Assembly: GCF_008693105.1 (NCBI RefSeq)
Contig: NZ_VXKK01000018.1
Coordinates: 62,001-126,000, forward strand
From: Corynebacterium flavescens
GTDB lineage: Bacteria; Actinomycetota; Actinomycetes; Mycobacteriales; Mycobacteriaceae
Length of the DNA stretch: 64,000 nucleotides
Reading direction: 5' to 3'
This document shows positions 54,361-63,115 of the stretch, in pieces. Positions within the stretch are counted from its first letter, which is position 1. Each line of letters starts with the position of its first letter. A program made the position numbers and the translations under genes. The notes under the pieces are model-generated. The model did no database searches. It had not been told where the DNA came from and saw only the letters and a list, made by a program, of their open reading frames with translations.

Positions 54361-55632
54361 GTGAAAATCATCGATGAGCAGACCCCGCAATCTGCACAGG
54401 AGGCCCACGCCAGCAAGAGGATCCACGTGCGCAGGAAACAGCTGCCTCGCCAGACCGAAATCACGCCGGGGCGGCGCACCATCGTCATGCTGGCCATGGC
54501 GCTGGGCGCCTTCGCCATCGGCACGACCGAGTTCGTCTCGATGGGCCTTCTCCCGCTCATTGCCGCCGACTTCGGAATCTCCGAGGACCACGCCTCGACC
54601 CTTATCGCCATCTACGCGCTCGGCGTGGTGGTGGGAGCACCGCTTATCGCGGCTTTCACGGGAAAGCTTCCCCGCCGCCGCCTCATCTTGTTGCTCATTG
54701 CCTTTCTCGTCGTGGGCAACCTGCTCTCGGTCTTGGCGCCCAATTACGCGGTCCTCATGGCGGCGCGGTTCATCGCTGGTCTCCCACATGGTGCTTACTT
54801 CTCCGTTGCTAACCTCTCGGCGGCCTCGATGTCGCCCCCGGGCCAGCGCGGACGCGCCATGGCCTTCGTCGGCATGGGGCTTGCGGTGGCCACGGTCATC
54901 GGCGTTCCGGCCGCTCAGGCGCTCGGCTCGGCCTTGGGCTGGCATGCGGCCTACGTGCTGGTGGTTCTCTTAGGCGCCACGACCGCCACGCTGCTGTTCT
55001 TCCTCATGCCGCACATGACGGAAATGCCTTCCACGGATATCTCCACCGAGTTCAAGGCCTTTAAGAACTCGCAGGTGTGGCTGACCGTCATCATGGGCGT
55101 CGTCGGCTTCGGCGGCATGTTCTCCGTCTATACCTACATTTCTTGGACCATGACGGAGGTTGCCGGCCTGAGCTCGAGTCTCATCTGGGCGGTGCTGATG
55201 GTCTACGGCATCGGCATGACTGTGGGCAATACCTTCGGTGGCTGGCTCGCTGACCGCAACCTCGAGTTTGGAATTATCTTCGCGTTGGGAATGCTTGTAG
55301 TAGCGCTGCTGTGTTTTTACTTCTTCTCTTCCAGCGCCATCCTGGGTTCTATCTTCTTCGGCATCGTTGCCTTCTTCGGCTCCACGTTGGTGCCCTCCCT
55401 GCAGCTGCGGCTCGTGCAAGTAGCCGGGGACGCGCAGACACTAGCCTCCGCACTCAATCAATCCGCCCTCAACATCGCGAACGCCTCCGGCGCCGCGATT
55501 GGTGGCATCGTGGTCGGCGCAGGCTTGGGATACTCCGCCCCAGCGGTGGCGGGTGCCGGCCTCGCCGCCGCCGCCTGCCTGGTCTGGGGCGTTACGCAGT
55601 GGGATAAGAAGCGCCTGGCCCGCCGGGCATAG
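54361..55632 (+). CDS. MFS drug/sugar efflux transporter (DHA1, AraJ/Cmx-like)
   Basis: 423 residues, twelve helices after a ~40-residue basic cytoplasmic N-terminus. DHA1 hallmarks: ALGAFAIGTTEFVSMGLLP in helix 1, GKLPRRRLIL in the loop 2-3, MAARFIAGLPHGAYFSVAN in helix 4-5. Likely exports small molecules with protons; the substrate is open. Divergent from the siderophore operon, so siderophore or iron-linked export is conceivable but not shown. GTG start with TAAGGT eight bases before it. Confidence 0.86.
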   Translation: MKIIDEQTPQSAQEAHASKRIHVRRKQLPRQTEITPGRRTIVMLAMALGAFAIGTTEFVSMGLLPLIAADFGISEDHASTLIAIYALGVVVGAPLIAAFTGKLPRRRLILLLIAFLVVGNLLSVLAPNYAVLMAARFIAGLPHGAYFSVANLSAASMSPPGQRGRAMAFVGMGLAVATVIGVPAAQALGSALGWHAAYVLVVLLGATTATLLFFLMPHMTEMPSTDISTEFKAFKNSQVWLTVIMGVVGFGGMFSVYTYISWTMTEVAGLSSSLIWAVLMVYGIGMTVGNTFGGWLADRNLEFGIIFALGMLVVALLCFYFFSSSAILGSIFFGIVAFFGSTLVPSLQLRLVQVAGDAQTLASALNQSALNIANASGAAIGGIVVGAGLGYSAPAVAGAGLAAAACLVWGVTQWDKKRLARRA

Positions 55633-55654
55633 GCCGCGTGTCTGGCGCGGTGGT

Positions 55655-55660
55655 TATGCT
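55655..55660 (+). promoter_or_regulatory. -10 of leaderless xth
   Basis: TATGCT ends seven bases before ATG 55668 and decides this start over the in-frame codon at 55638. Confidence 0.5.
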
Positions 55661-55667
55661 TGAGCGC

Positions 55668-56567
55668 ATGACTTTTTGCATCGCCACCGTCAACGTCAAC
55701 GGCATTCGTGCCGCCTGCAAGCAGCGCAACGAAGATAACCCGGGCATGAACGCCTGGCTGGAGAACACTGCCGCGGACGTCGTTTTGCTCCAGGAGGTCC
55801 GCGCTAACCCAAAGGAGACCGAAAAAGCGCTGGCGCCCTCCCTGGACCGGGGCTGGAACCTCGTCCAAGCAGAAGCTGCGGCCAAGGGGCGCGCGGGAGT
55901 GGCTATCCTCTCGCGCACCCCCTTGGAGGATGTGGAGACTGGTTTCGGGGACTTCACTGATTCCGGGCGCTGGCTGGCGGCCACCACCGCGGGGATTCGG
56001 GTGGCCTCGCTCTACCTGCCTTCGGGGGACGTCGGGAGTCCCAAGCTGGATGAGAAGTACACTTTCCTTGATCAGTTCGCCGGGGTCTTGGACAGGGCCG
56101 CGGAGGCCTACCCGGAGATGGTCATCGGCGGGGACTGGAATATCTGCCACCGCGCCCAGGACCTGAAGAACAATAAGCCCAATGAGAAGAAGGCCGGGCA
56201 CCTGCCGGAGGAGCGGGCCTTCATGGATCATGTCTTCGGGTCTTTTCCTGATGCCGCCCCGCAGGAGAAGAAGGGCCTCGGCAATTACCTCGGGGTGGTG
56301 AACTATTCGGCGCGCACCACGTGGGAGGCGGCGCGTAATCCGCAGTGGTTCGATGTGGCTCGACGTTTGCAGCCTGAGGCAAAGGGGCCCTATACGTGGT
56401 GGACCTACCGCGGACAGGCTTTTAACAATGACGCGGGTTGGCGCATTGACTACCAGGCAGCCACCCGTGCCATGCTTGACCGGGCACAGCGCGCCTGGGT
56501 AGACAGGGCGCCCACGGTGGAGCAACGTTGGTCAGACCATTCTCCGCTCGTAGTCGAATACAGCTAA
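55668..56567 (+). CDS. xth: Exodeoxyribonuclease III / AP endonuclease
   Basis: 299 residues. Exonuclease-endonuclease-phosphatase fold: TVNVNGIRAA, the metal glutamate in VVLLQEVRA, GDWNICH near residue 150, TWWTYRG, and the catalytic aspartate-histidine WSDHSPLVVEY at the C-terminus. It cuts DNA at abasic sites in base-excision repair and trims 3' ends. Confidence 0.93.
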   Translation: MTFCIATVNVNGIRAACKQRNEDNPGMNAWLENTAADVVLLQEVRANPKETEKALAPSLDRGWNLVQAEAAAKGRAGVAILSRTPLEDVETGFGDFTDSGRWLAATTAGIRVASLYLPSGDVGSPKLDEKYTFLDQFAGVLDRAAEAYPEMVIGGDWNICHRAQDLKNNKPNEKKAGHLPEERAFMDHVFGSFPDAAPQEKKGLGNYLGVVNYSARTTWEAARNPQWFDVARRLQPEAKGPYTWWTYRGQAFNNDAGWRIDYQAATRAMLDRAQRAWVDRAPTVEQRWSDHSPLVVEYS

Positions 56568-56623
56568 GACCTATAGTGGTAGAGTAAATCCGTCTTTAAT
56601 TCTAATCTGCACTGGAGAAGCTC

Positions 56624-56815
56624 ATGACCCGCGCGCTCATTTACTTGGTCCTCGGCGCTGTTTTGCTCGCCCTGGGTATTTGGTGGTGGACCGTTATTGG
56701 CCCATCATTCGCCTTCTTGGCACCGATCATTTTGCAGGGTATCGGCGGAGCCTTCATCGTGAGCGCTTTCGCCGTATTCTTGGACGTTCGTAATCCAACG
56801 TCCCGCAAGCTCTAA
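56624..56815 (+). CDS. Small two-helix membrane protein
   Basis: 63 residues: helices at about 5-26 and 28-50, then a basic tail (DVRNPTSRKL). GGAGAAG precedes the ATG at a good distance. I do not recognise the family. The gene stands between xth and trpS, followed by a weak terminator. Confidence 0.7.
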   Translation: MTRALIYLVLGAVLLALGIWWWTVIGPSFAFLAPIILQGIGGAFIVSAFAVFLDVRNPTSRKL

Positions 56816-56838
56816 ACCAGAGCGCGGCGCCTGAATAG

Positions 56839-57954
<1,116 letters not shown>

Positions 57955-58046
57955 TTTCAGTTTCCGGCGCTTGGCGATGTCGCCTCCCCATACCGCGCCA
58001 CCCAACCGCGGCTAAGATGTGAGATAAGTTACAGAAAGGTGATGGC

Positions 58047-59126
58047 ATGGCCACGACAACGCAGTCCGACGCATCCCGCAGCGACGAGTATGGGATTGAG
58101 CGCGCGCACGCCGATAAGCCGGGGCCGGTAGAAAAGGTGCGCGAGCGCTCGCCCTTCGTTGATCATCTCCTCCGCATGAATGACCGTTATAGCGGGGCAG
58201 GCGGCAACCAGTACGCGGCGGGAATTACCTATTACTCCGTGCTCGCTGTCTTTCCGCTGCTGATGATTGCGGTGGCCACGGCCGCCACGGTGCTTGCTGC
58301 ACGCCCGGATCTCTTCGATCAGCTCCAGGGGCGTATCGCGGAGTCCGTGTCGGGCGAGCTGGGAGGGACGCTCAACCAGGTCCTGGAGACGGCCGTCGCC
58401 CAGCGTGGCGCCATGTTCGGCGTCGGCGGCCTGACCACCTTGTGGTCGGGGCTGGGCTGGATGGGCAACCTGCGCATTGGAATCTCCGCGATGTGGGGCA
58501 TTGACCCAAATGACGGCGGCGGTTTTGTGCGCACCAAGATCTCCGATTTCCTAGGCCTAGTAGGGCTGCTTGTCGCCCTCGCCATTGCCTTCGGTGTGAC
58601 GGTGGCTGGGACTTCCGGCCTGAGCACCCGGATTTTTGACCTCCTCGGCATTGAATCCTTCCCCGGCAGCGGCTGGGTGGTCTTTCTTATTGGGCTGGTG
58701 GCCGGGCTCATCGCCAACTTCCTCGTTGTCTGGTGGATGCTTGTATTCTTACCGCGCACGCGGGTTCCGCTGCGCTCTGGTCTCATCGGTGCGGTGATAG
58801 GTGCGGTGGCGCTCGAGATCCTCAAGCAGGCCTCGACGCTTATCATGTCCTCGGCTGCGGGCAACCCCGCCGGCGCAGTATTCGGCCCGGTCATCGTGCT
58901 GATGGTGGTGATGTACCTGCTGTGGCGCGTTGTCCTTTATGTCTCGGCGTGGACGGCAACCACAGAAGAATCCCTGGAGCTCGTGAAGCCACCCGTGCCA
59001 GAGCCAGCGGTCATCCGCGTGCGCAACGAGATTAAGAAGGGCCCGCCTGTGGGGCTAAGCGTAGGCGCGGGGGCGGCGCTTGGCGCGCTCGCAGCTGGCC
59101 TGCTCAGCCTGCGGGGGCGCAAGTAG
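58047..59126 (+). CDS. YihY/BrkB-family inner membrane protein
   Basis: 359 residues. The family region runs from about 48 to 305: GGNQYAAGITYYSVLAVFPLLMIAV, then four more helices and GAVIGAVALEILKQASTLIM. There are about six membrane helices, with a charged N-terminus and a C-terminal helix. Relatives were once misnamed ribonuclease BN; function unresolved. AAAGG lies seven bases before the ATG. Confidence 0.9.
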   Translation: MATTTQSDASRSDEYGIERAHADKPGPVEKVRERSPFVDHLLRMNDRYSGAGGNQYAAGITYYSVLAVFPLLMIAVATAATVLAARPDLFDQLQGRIAESVSGELGGTLNQVLETAVAQRGAMFGVGGLTTLWSGLGWMGNLRIGISAMWGIDPNDGGGFVRTKISDFLGLVGLLVALAIAFGVTVAGTSGLSTRIFDLLGIESFPGSGWVVFLIGLVAGLIANFLVVWWMLVFLPRTRVPLRSGLIGAVIGAVALEILKQASTLIMSSAAGNPAGAVFGPVIVLMVVMYLLWRVVLYVSAWTATTEESLELVKPPVPEPAVIRVRNEIKKGPPVGLSVGAGAALGALAAGLLSLRGRK

Positions 59127-59162
59127 GCGGGGTGCTTTCGGCGCTTTGTCGGGCGATGGCTC

Positions 59163-59168
59163 TAGAAT
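59163..59168 (+). promoter_or_regulatory. -10 of leaderless J/RDD gene
   Basis: TAGAAT ends seven bases before ATG 59176. Confidence 0.5.
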
Positions 59169-59175
59169 GTCTGGC

Positions 59176-60033
59176 ATGAGCCTCGATTCCCCTGCCGCAG
59201 ACCTTTATACTCACTTTTCTCTCGACAGTCGTGATACCTGCCGCGAGCTGAGCATCCTTCTGGAAGCCAAGCAAGCGCAGCTCGGTTCTCTGGGGTTTTT
59301 AGGGGAGAGCGACGAGCTGGCCCAGGTTCGTACCGCCCAGCAGATTCTCTCCTCCCCGGAAAAGCGCGCCACCTATGATCAAGGAATCGATCAGGGCATG
59401 CAGCCCACGTGGTCCACGCTGAGCTTCTTGGCGCAGCACGGCGAATGGCCGGCTGCCAACCCGCAGCCGCAGAACACCACGTACGGTTCTTATGCGCCGA
59501 CCTACGCGCAGGCAGGAGCTGCTCCTTCCTCTCCTTATGGAGATCCCCTGCAGCAAAACCACTTCACTAATCAGCCGGTTCCTCAGGCAGGCAGCGCCGA
59601 GGCGGCCGCACAGCGTCCCACTGGCGGAACGCGGTTTCTCATGGCCGTGGTGGATTTCTTCCTGGCCACCGCGGCGGCCTCACTGCTGACCGCGCCGCTC
59701 GCGGTGGTTTTCAATTCCGATGTCCTTGTGGTCGTCACTGGCCTAGTGATGGCGCTCTATGCCTTGGGCTTTGAGGTCCTAGCAGGCGGAAGCCCGGCCA
59801 AGCTGGCCATGGGCTACCGAGTCCGGGACATTGAGACCAAGCAGAAGCTGAGCGTCGCGCAGTCCGCGAAGCGTCAGTGGTGGCGCCTCATCAACGTGGT
59901 TCCTGGTATTGGCCAGGTCGTTGGCCTCATCGCGGGCATGGTGTATCTCGGCACGATCACCCCGGCCAAGGGCATGCGCGGCACGCACGACGAGATCGCT
60001 AACGCCGAAGTAGTGAAAAAGCCCCTCCAATAA
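59176..60033 (+). CDS. RDD-domain membrane protein with J-like N-terminus
   Basis: 285 residues. N-terminal helical segment (about 1-75, VRTAQQILSSPEKRATYDQGI) resembles the end of a J-domain, though without the HPD motif. A Gln/Pro/Ala-rich linker follows, then an RDD domain (about 150-280) with membrane helices, FEVLAGGSPAKLAMGYRVRD and GTITPAKGMRGTHDEIANAEVV. ATG 59176 is fixed by the -10. Its last 35 bases overlap the end of the convergent carboxypeptidase gene. Confidence 0.8.
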   Translation: MSLDSPAADLYTHFSLDSRDTCRELSILLEAKQAQLGSLGFLGESDELAQVRTAQQILSSPEKRATYDQGIDQGMQPTWSTLSFLAQHGEWPAANPQPQNTTYGSYAPTYAQAGAAPSSPYGDPLQQNHFTNQPVPQAGSAEAAAQRPTGGTRFLMAVVDFFLATAAASLLTAPLAVVFNSDVLVVVTGLVMALYALGFEVLAGGSPAKLAMGYRVRDIETKQKLSVAQSAKRQWWRLINVVPGIGQVVGLIAGMVYLGTITPAKGMRGTHDEIANAEVVKKPLQ

Positions 60034-61213
60034 TCACGAGCAGGGCCACGAGTGCTGCCACCGCCCACCCGGCCCAGCCTTCGATGCCGCGCACGGAGGA
60101 ATCCGCTCCCGCAGCCACGGCGGTAGGCGCGGGTGTAGGAGTAGACGTTGGCGTAGCGGTGACGGTTGCGGGCGCTGAGGCGCGCTGCAGCGTGCCTACG
60201 CCTTGCCCGGGCTTGACCTTATAAGCCTCGTGGAGGAGGGTCTGCGCCTGTTCCCAGGGGCGGTAGCCGTGCTCGACAGTGGTGTCGAGAAGCACTGCCT
60301 GCAGCCTGCGGCCGTCGCGGTTGAGGGCGCCGACGAAGGTATGGTGGGCGTCGTCAGTAAAGCCGGTCTTGCCGCCGATTCCTTCCGGATCGTTGAGGTA
60401 GAGGTGGTTGTCATTCCACAACTCATAGCCAGGCATATCGCCCCAGCCGGGGAAATCAACGTGCTCGGTGCCCACGATGCGCGCGAAGGTCGGGTTCAAA
60501 AAAGCCGCCTGGTAGATGAGGGAAATGTCCTCGGCGGACGTCGACATTCCTGCGGCGTCAAGCCCTGAGTAGCTCGAGGCATGCGTGGAGCGCGTGCCCA
60601 GCTGGTGGGCCAAGGCGTTGACCTTATCCAAGGCCACCTCGTCGCCGCCGAGGGCTTGGGCCAAGGCATGGGCGGCATCGTTGCCGGAGGCCAGGAGGAG
60701 GCCGTCGAGCAGCTGCTCTACGGTGTAATTCCCACCAGGGCCGATGCCAACCGCGGAACCGTCCGCATCGGCGGATTCCTGGGTGACCTCCACCTTGCGG
60801 TTAAGGTCAAGCTCGTCGATGACGACGAGGGCCAAGAGCGCCTTGATGATGGAGGCCGGCCGGTAACGGCCGTTGGGATCTTTCATGGCGATGACCTCGC
60901 CGGTGTCGATGTCGGAGACCATCCATGCAGAGGCAACGACCTCCGGGCTGACCTCGAATCCGGCGGGAACGGTCACCCCGCAAGACTCCGCACTGTCCAC
61001 CGCAGGCAGGGGAGTGGGGGCGGTGGCATTGGGGGCGAGACGCTCGGAGGTGGTCACCGGATCCTCCGGCACGAGGGCGTGCGGGCAGTTATCCGTATTC
61101 GGCGCCTCGGTACGGGTTGAGGTCTCGCTCGCGGGTGCGGGAAGCTCTTGGCCGGCGGCCACAGGCGCACTCAACGCGATCGCGAGAAGGGTCGTGAGGA
61201 CAGTTTTCTTCAT
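59999..61213 (-). CDS. D-alanyl-D-alanine carboxypeptidase, S11 family
   Basis: 404 residues. Signal peptide (about 1-20), spacer rich in Thr/Pro/Ala, then the penicillin-binding fold: SxxK at S121-K124 (RPASIIKAL), SGN in LLASGNDAAH, KTG in GIGGKTGFTDDAHH. A Thr/Pro stalk (about 350-375) and a C-terminal membrane helix (about 380-400) anchor it outside the cell. It trims the terminal D-alanine of peptidoglycan stem peptides. The ATG at 61213 starts the signal peptide. Divergent from the next gene by 39 bases. Confidence 0.93.
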   Translation of the reverse strand: MKKTVLTTLLAIALSAPVAAGQELPAPASETSTRTEAPNTDNCPHALVPEDPVTTSERLAPNATAPTPLPAVDSAESCGVTVPAGFEVSPEVVASAWMVSDIDTGEVIAMKDPNGRYRPASIIKALLALVVIDELDLNRKVEVTQESADADGSAVGIGPGGNYTVEQLLDGLLLASGNDAAHALAQALGGDEVALDKVNALAHQLGTRSTHASSYSGLDAAGMSTSAEDISLIYQAAFLNPTFARIVGTEHVDFPGWGDMPGYELWNDNHLYLNDPEGIGGKTGFTDDAHHTFVGALNRDGRRLQAVLLDTTVEHGYRPWEQAQTLLHEAYKVKPGQGVGTLQRASAPATVTATPTSTPTPAPTAVAAGADSSVRGIEGWAGWAVAALVALLVIIGGAFSLLRR

Positions 61214-61239
61214 AGCATGACACATCTTAGGCCCATGCC

Positions 61240-61245
61240 TACTAT
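61240..61245 (+). promoter_or_regulatory. -10 of leaderless adenosine-deaminase-like gene
   Basis: TACTAT ends seven bases before ATG 61253. The divergent carboxypeptidase has its own TAAGAT at 61224-61229, leaving ten bases between the two hexamers. Confidence 0.5.
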
Positions 61246-61252
61246 GGTCCAT

Positions 61253-62107
61253 ATGCATGACGCGCCTCTTATCAGCCCCGAGAATAAGGACTACTCTCCG
61301 GAAATTCTCGCGGGCCTGCCTAAAGTTGATATTGACGTAACTTTTGAACCGGCGCAGATGCCGACCACGCCGGAGGAATTGACCGCCGCCCTGCGCACCA
61401 CGGTTGAGAATCTAGTAAAGGATAACGTGGTCTACGCCGAGATTCGCCTCGATCCGCAGTCCTATGGCTTCGGCGTCGAGGCGGCGCTCGAGGCCGCCGA
61501 ATCCGCACTGGGTGTAGAGGGGATAGATGCCCGGCTGTTGCTGACCAGCGCGCCGCAGTCCGCCATCGCCCGCAAAGGATCGACGGTGGCCGGCTACGTC
61601 ATCAGTGGTGAGCTCGATGAGCAGGTGGTGGCAGACCTGCGTGCTAACTTCGTTCCCTTCGTCGCCGATGTAGAAGGCGAGGACTTCCAAGCGGTCGCCG
61701 CCGCGGTCCAGGCAGGCGCCACCCGCCTGGCGCATGCCACGCAGCTTATCGACGACTTCGGTGCCGACCTCGACGGCATCCGCCCAGGAACGGTGTCCTG
61801 CTGGATTAGGGATCGCCACATCGCGCTGAGCTTCGATCCACTCCGCGAGGTCGCCGAGCTGCCCGATCATCCGCTTCCCCTGTTGCAGCAGCTGGGCTTT
61901 ACCTGCGCTCTGAGCGCTGGTGCCGGCGATATCAATGAGAGCTTTGTGGCCCTGACGCAGGCCTTTGGCTACGGGCTGGAGGAGTACTTTGATCTGACGA
62001 TCAAGGCCATCGAGAACTCCTTTAGCTCCCAGGAGGAGCGTCAAGTGCTCATCGAGGAAGTCATCTTGCCCGCCTATGAGGAGCTTGCCCAGGGCGAGGA
62101 GGAGTGA
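61253..62107 (+). CDS. Adenosine-deaminase-fold protein lacking catalytic residues
   Basis: 284 residues. The order of motifs follows adenosine deaminase: LPKVDIDVTFEP where LPKxELHxHLxG is expected, YAEIRLDPQ (kept), VADVEGEDF in place of the HAGE motif, ATRLAHATQL in place of GxxRIGHG, and LSAGAGDI in place of NTDDP, then FGYGLEEYFDLTIKAIENSF as in the family C-terminus. The zinc ligands HxH, the catalytic Glu after His and the Asp-Asp pair are lost. It may bind a purine or act as a scaffold. The esterase gene starts at its stop. Confidence 0.72.
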   Translation: MHDAPLISPENKDYSPEILAGLPKVDIDVTFEPAQMPTTPEELTAALRTTVENLVKDNVVYAEIRLDPQSYGFGVEAALEAAESALGVEGIDARLLLTSAPQSAIARKGSTVAGYVISGELDEQVVADLRANFVPFVADVEGEDFQAVAAAVQAGATRLAHATQLIDDFGADLDGIRPGTVSCWIRDRHIALSFDPLREVAELPDHPLPLLQQLGFTCALSAGAGDINESFVALTQAFGYGLEEYFDLTIKAIENSFSSQEERQVLIEEVILPAYEELAQGEEE

Positions 62108-63111
62108 TGCGCAGGGGGGTCTTCGCCGCGGCTGGAATAGCTGCAGGTGTCGCAACAGGGTGGTGGGGATATAAACGCCACCGGCTGACGCGCGCCGTCG
62201 CACCGGAGTTGCGCTCCCCGTTTCTCTACCTTGACTCCGCGTTCATCCCCGGATGCGTGGTGGCCCCACTAAGCGTGCTCATTCGCTCCGTGAATCTGGC
62301 ACGGGCGATGCGGCAGCCAGTCGAAGTAAAGGAGATTGCCGGCGAGTGTGAAGGCCATGACTTCCACGTGCGCATACTTCGCCCGCCTGCAGCTCAAGTA
62401 CCGGCCCCGGCGGTGCTGTGGATGCACGGCGGCGGTCACTTGATTGGTAGTCCCGCCTTCTACGATCCCCAGAACTCCGAGCTGGCAGCGACGCTGGGCG
62501 CGGTGGTCATCTCCCCGTACTATCCCAAGTCCACGCAAGCGCTCTTTCCCGCAGGCCTTAATGCCTGTTATGCCGCCCTGCGGTGGGCGCAGGAACCTGC
62601 GGAGGAAATGGGCTTCTACAAGCAGCGCATCGCCATTGCCGGGGACAGTGCAGGCGGGGGACTCGCCGCCGCCGTGACACAGCGGGCCTTCGACGAGGGG
62701 CATCCGGTGTGTTTCCAGGCGCTCATTTACCCCATGCTCGATAATCGCACCCCTGACAAGGAGGGCGCGGTGGGGAAGTTCATGTGGACCGCGCCCTTCA
62801 ATCGCGCGGCCTGGTCTTCCTATCTGGGCAAGAACCACCGGAGTGAGGGCCTGAAGCGCTATGCCGCGCCGGGGCGGCGGGAAGACCTTCAGGGACTTCC
62901 GCCCACGTGGCTGGTGGTGGGGGAGCTCGACCTCTTCCACGATGAAGTCGTGGACTATGCGCGGCGCCTGCGAGGTGCGGGAGTGGACACCACCGTCGAG
63001 GTTATCCCGGGTGCCTATCACATCTTTGATCAAATACGCCCCGCCGCTGGGGCCTCGCGGAAGATGTTTAGACACTTTGCGGAGGCCCTGCGCACGGGGC
63101 TTGAAGGCTAG
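62107..63111 (+). CDS. Alpha/beta-hydrolase esterase (hormone-sensitive-lipase type)
   Basis: 334 residues. HGGG oxyanion motif in LWMHGGGHLIGSP, nucleophile serine in AGDSAGGGLAAAV, acid in GELDLFHDEVVD and histidine in GAYHIFDQI complete the triad. N-terminal hydrophobic stretch (about 5-20) may tether it to the membrane. Start overlaps the previous stop (TGATG; a GTG three bases earlier is also possible), so the two genes are co-translated. Confidence 0.9.
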   Translation: MRRGVFAAAGIAAGVATGWWGYKRHRLTRAVAPELRSPFLYLDSAFIPGCVVAPLSVLIRSVNLARAMRQPVEVKEIAGECEGHDFHVRILRPPAAQVPAPAVLWMHGGGHLIGSPAFYDPQNSELAATLGAVVISPYYPKSTQALFPAGLNACYAALRWAQEPAEEMGFYKQRIAIAGDSAGGGLAAAVTQRAFDEGHPVCFQALIYPMLDNRTPDKEGAVGKFMWTAPFNRAAWSSYLGKNHRSEGLKRYAAPGRREDLQGLPPTWLVVGELDLFHDEVVDYARRLRGAGVDTTVEVIPGAYHIFDQIRPAAGASRKMFRHFAEALRTGLEG

Positions 63112-63115
63112 CGCC

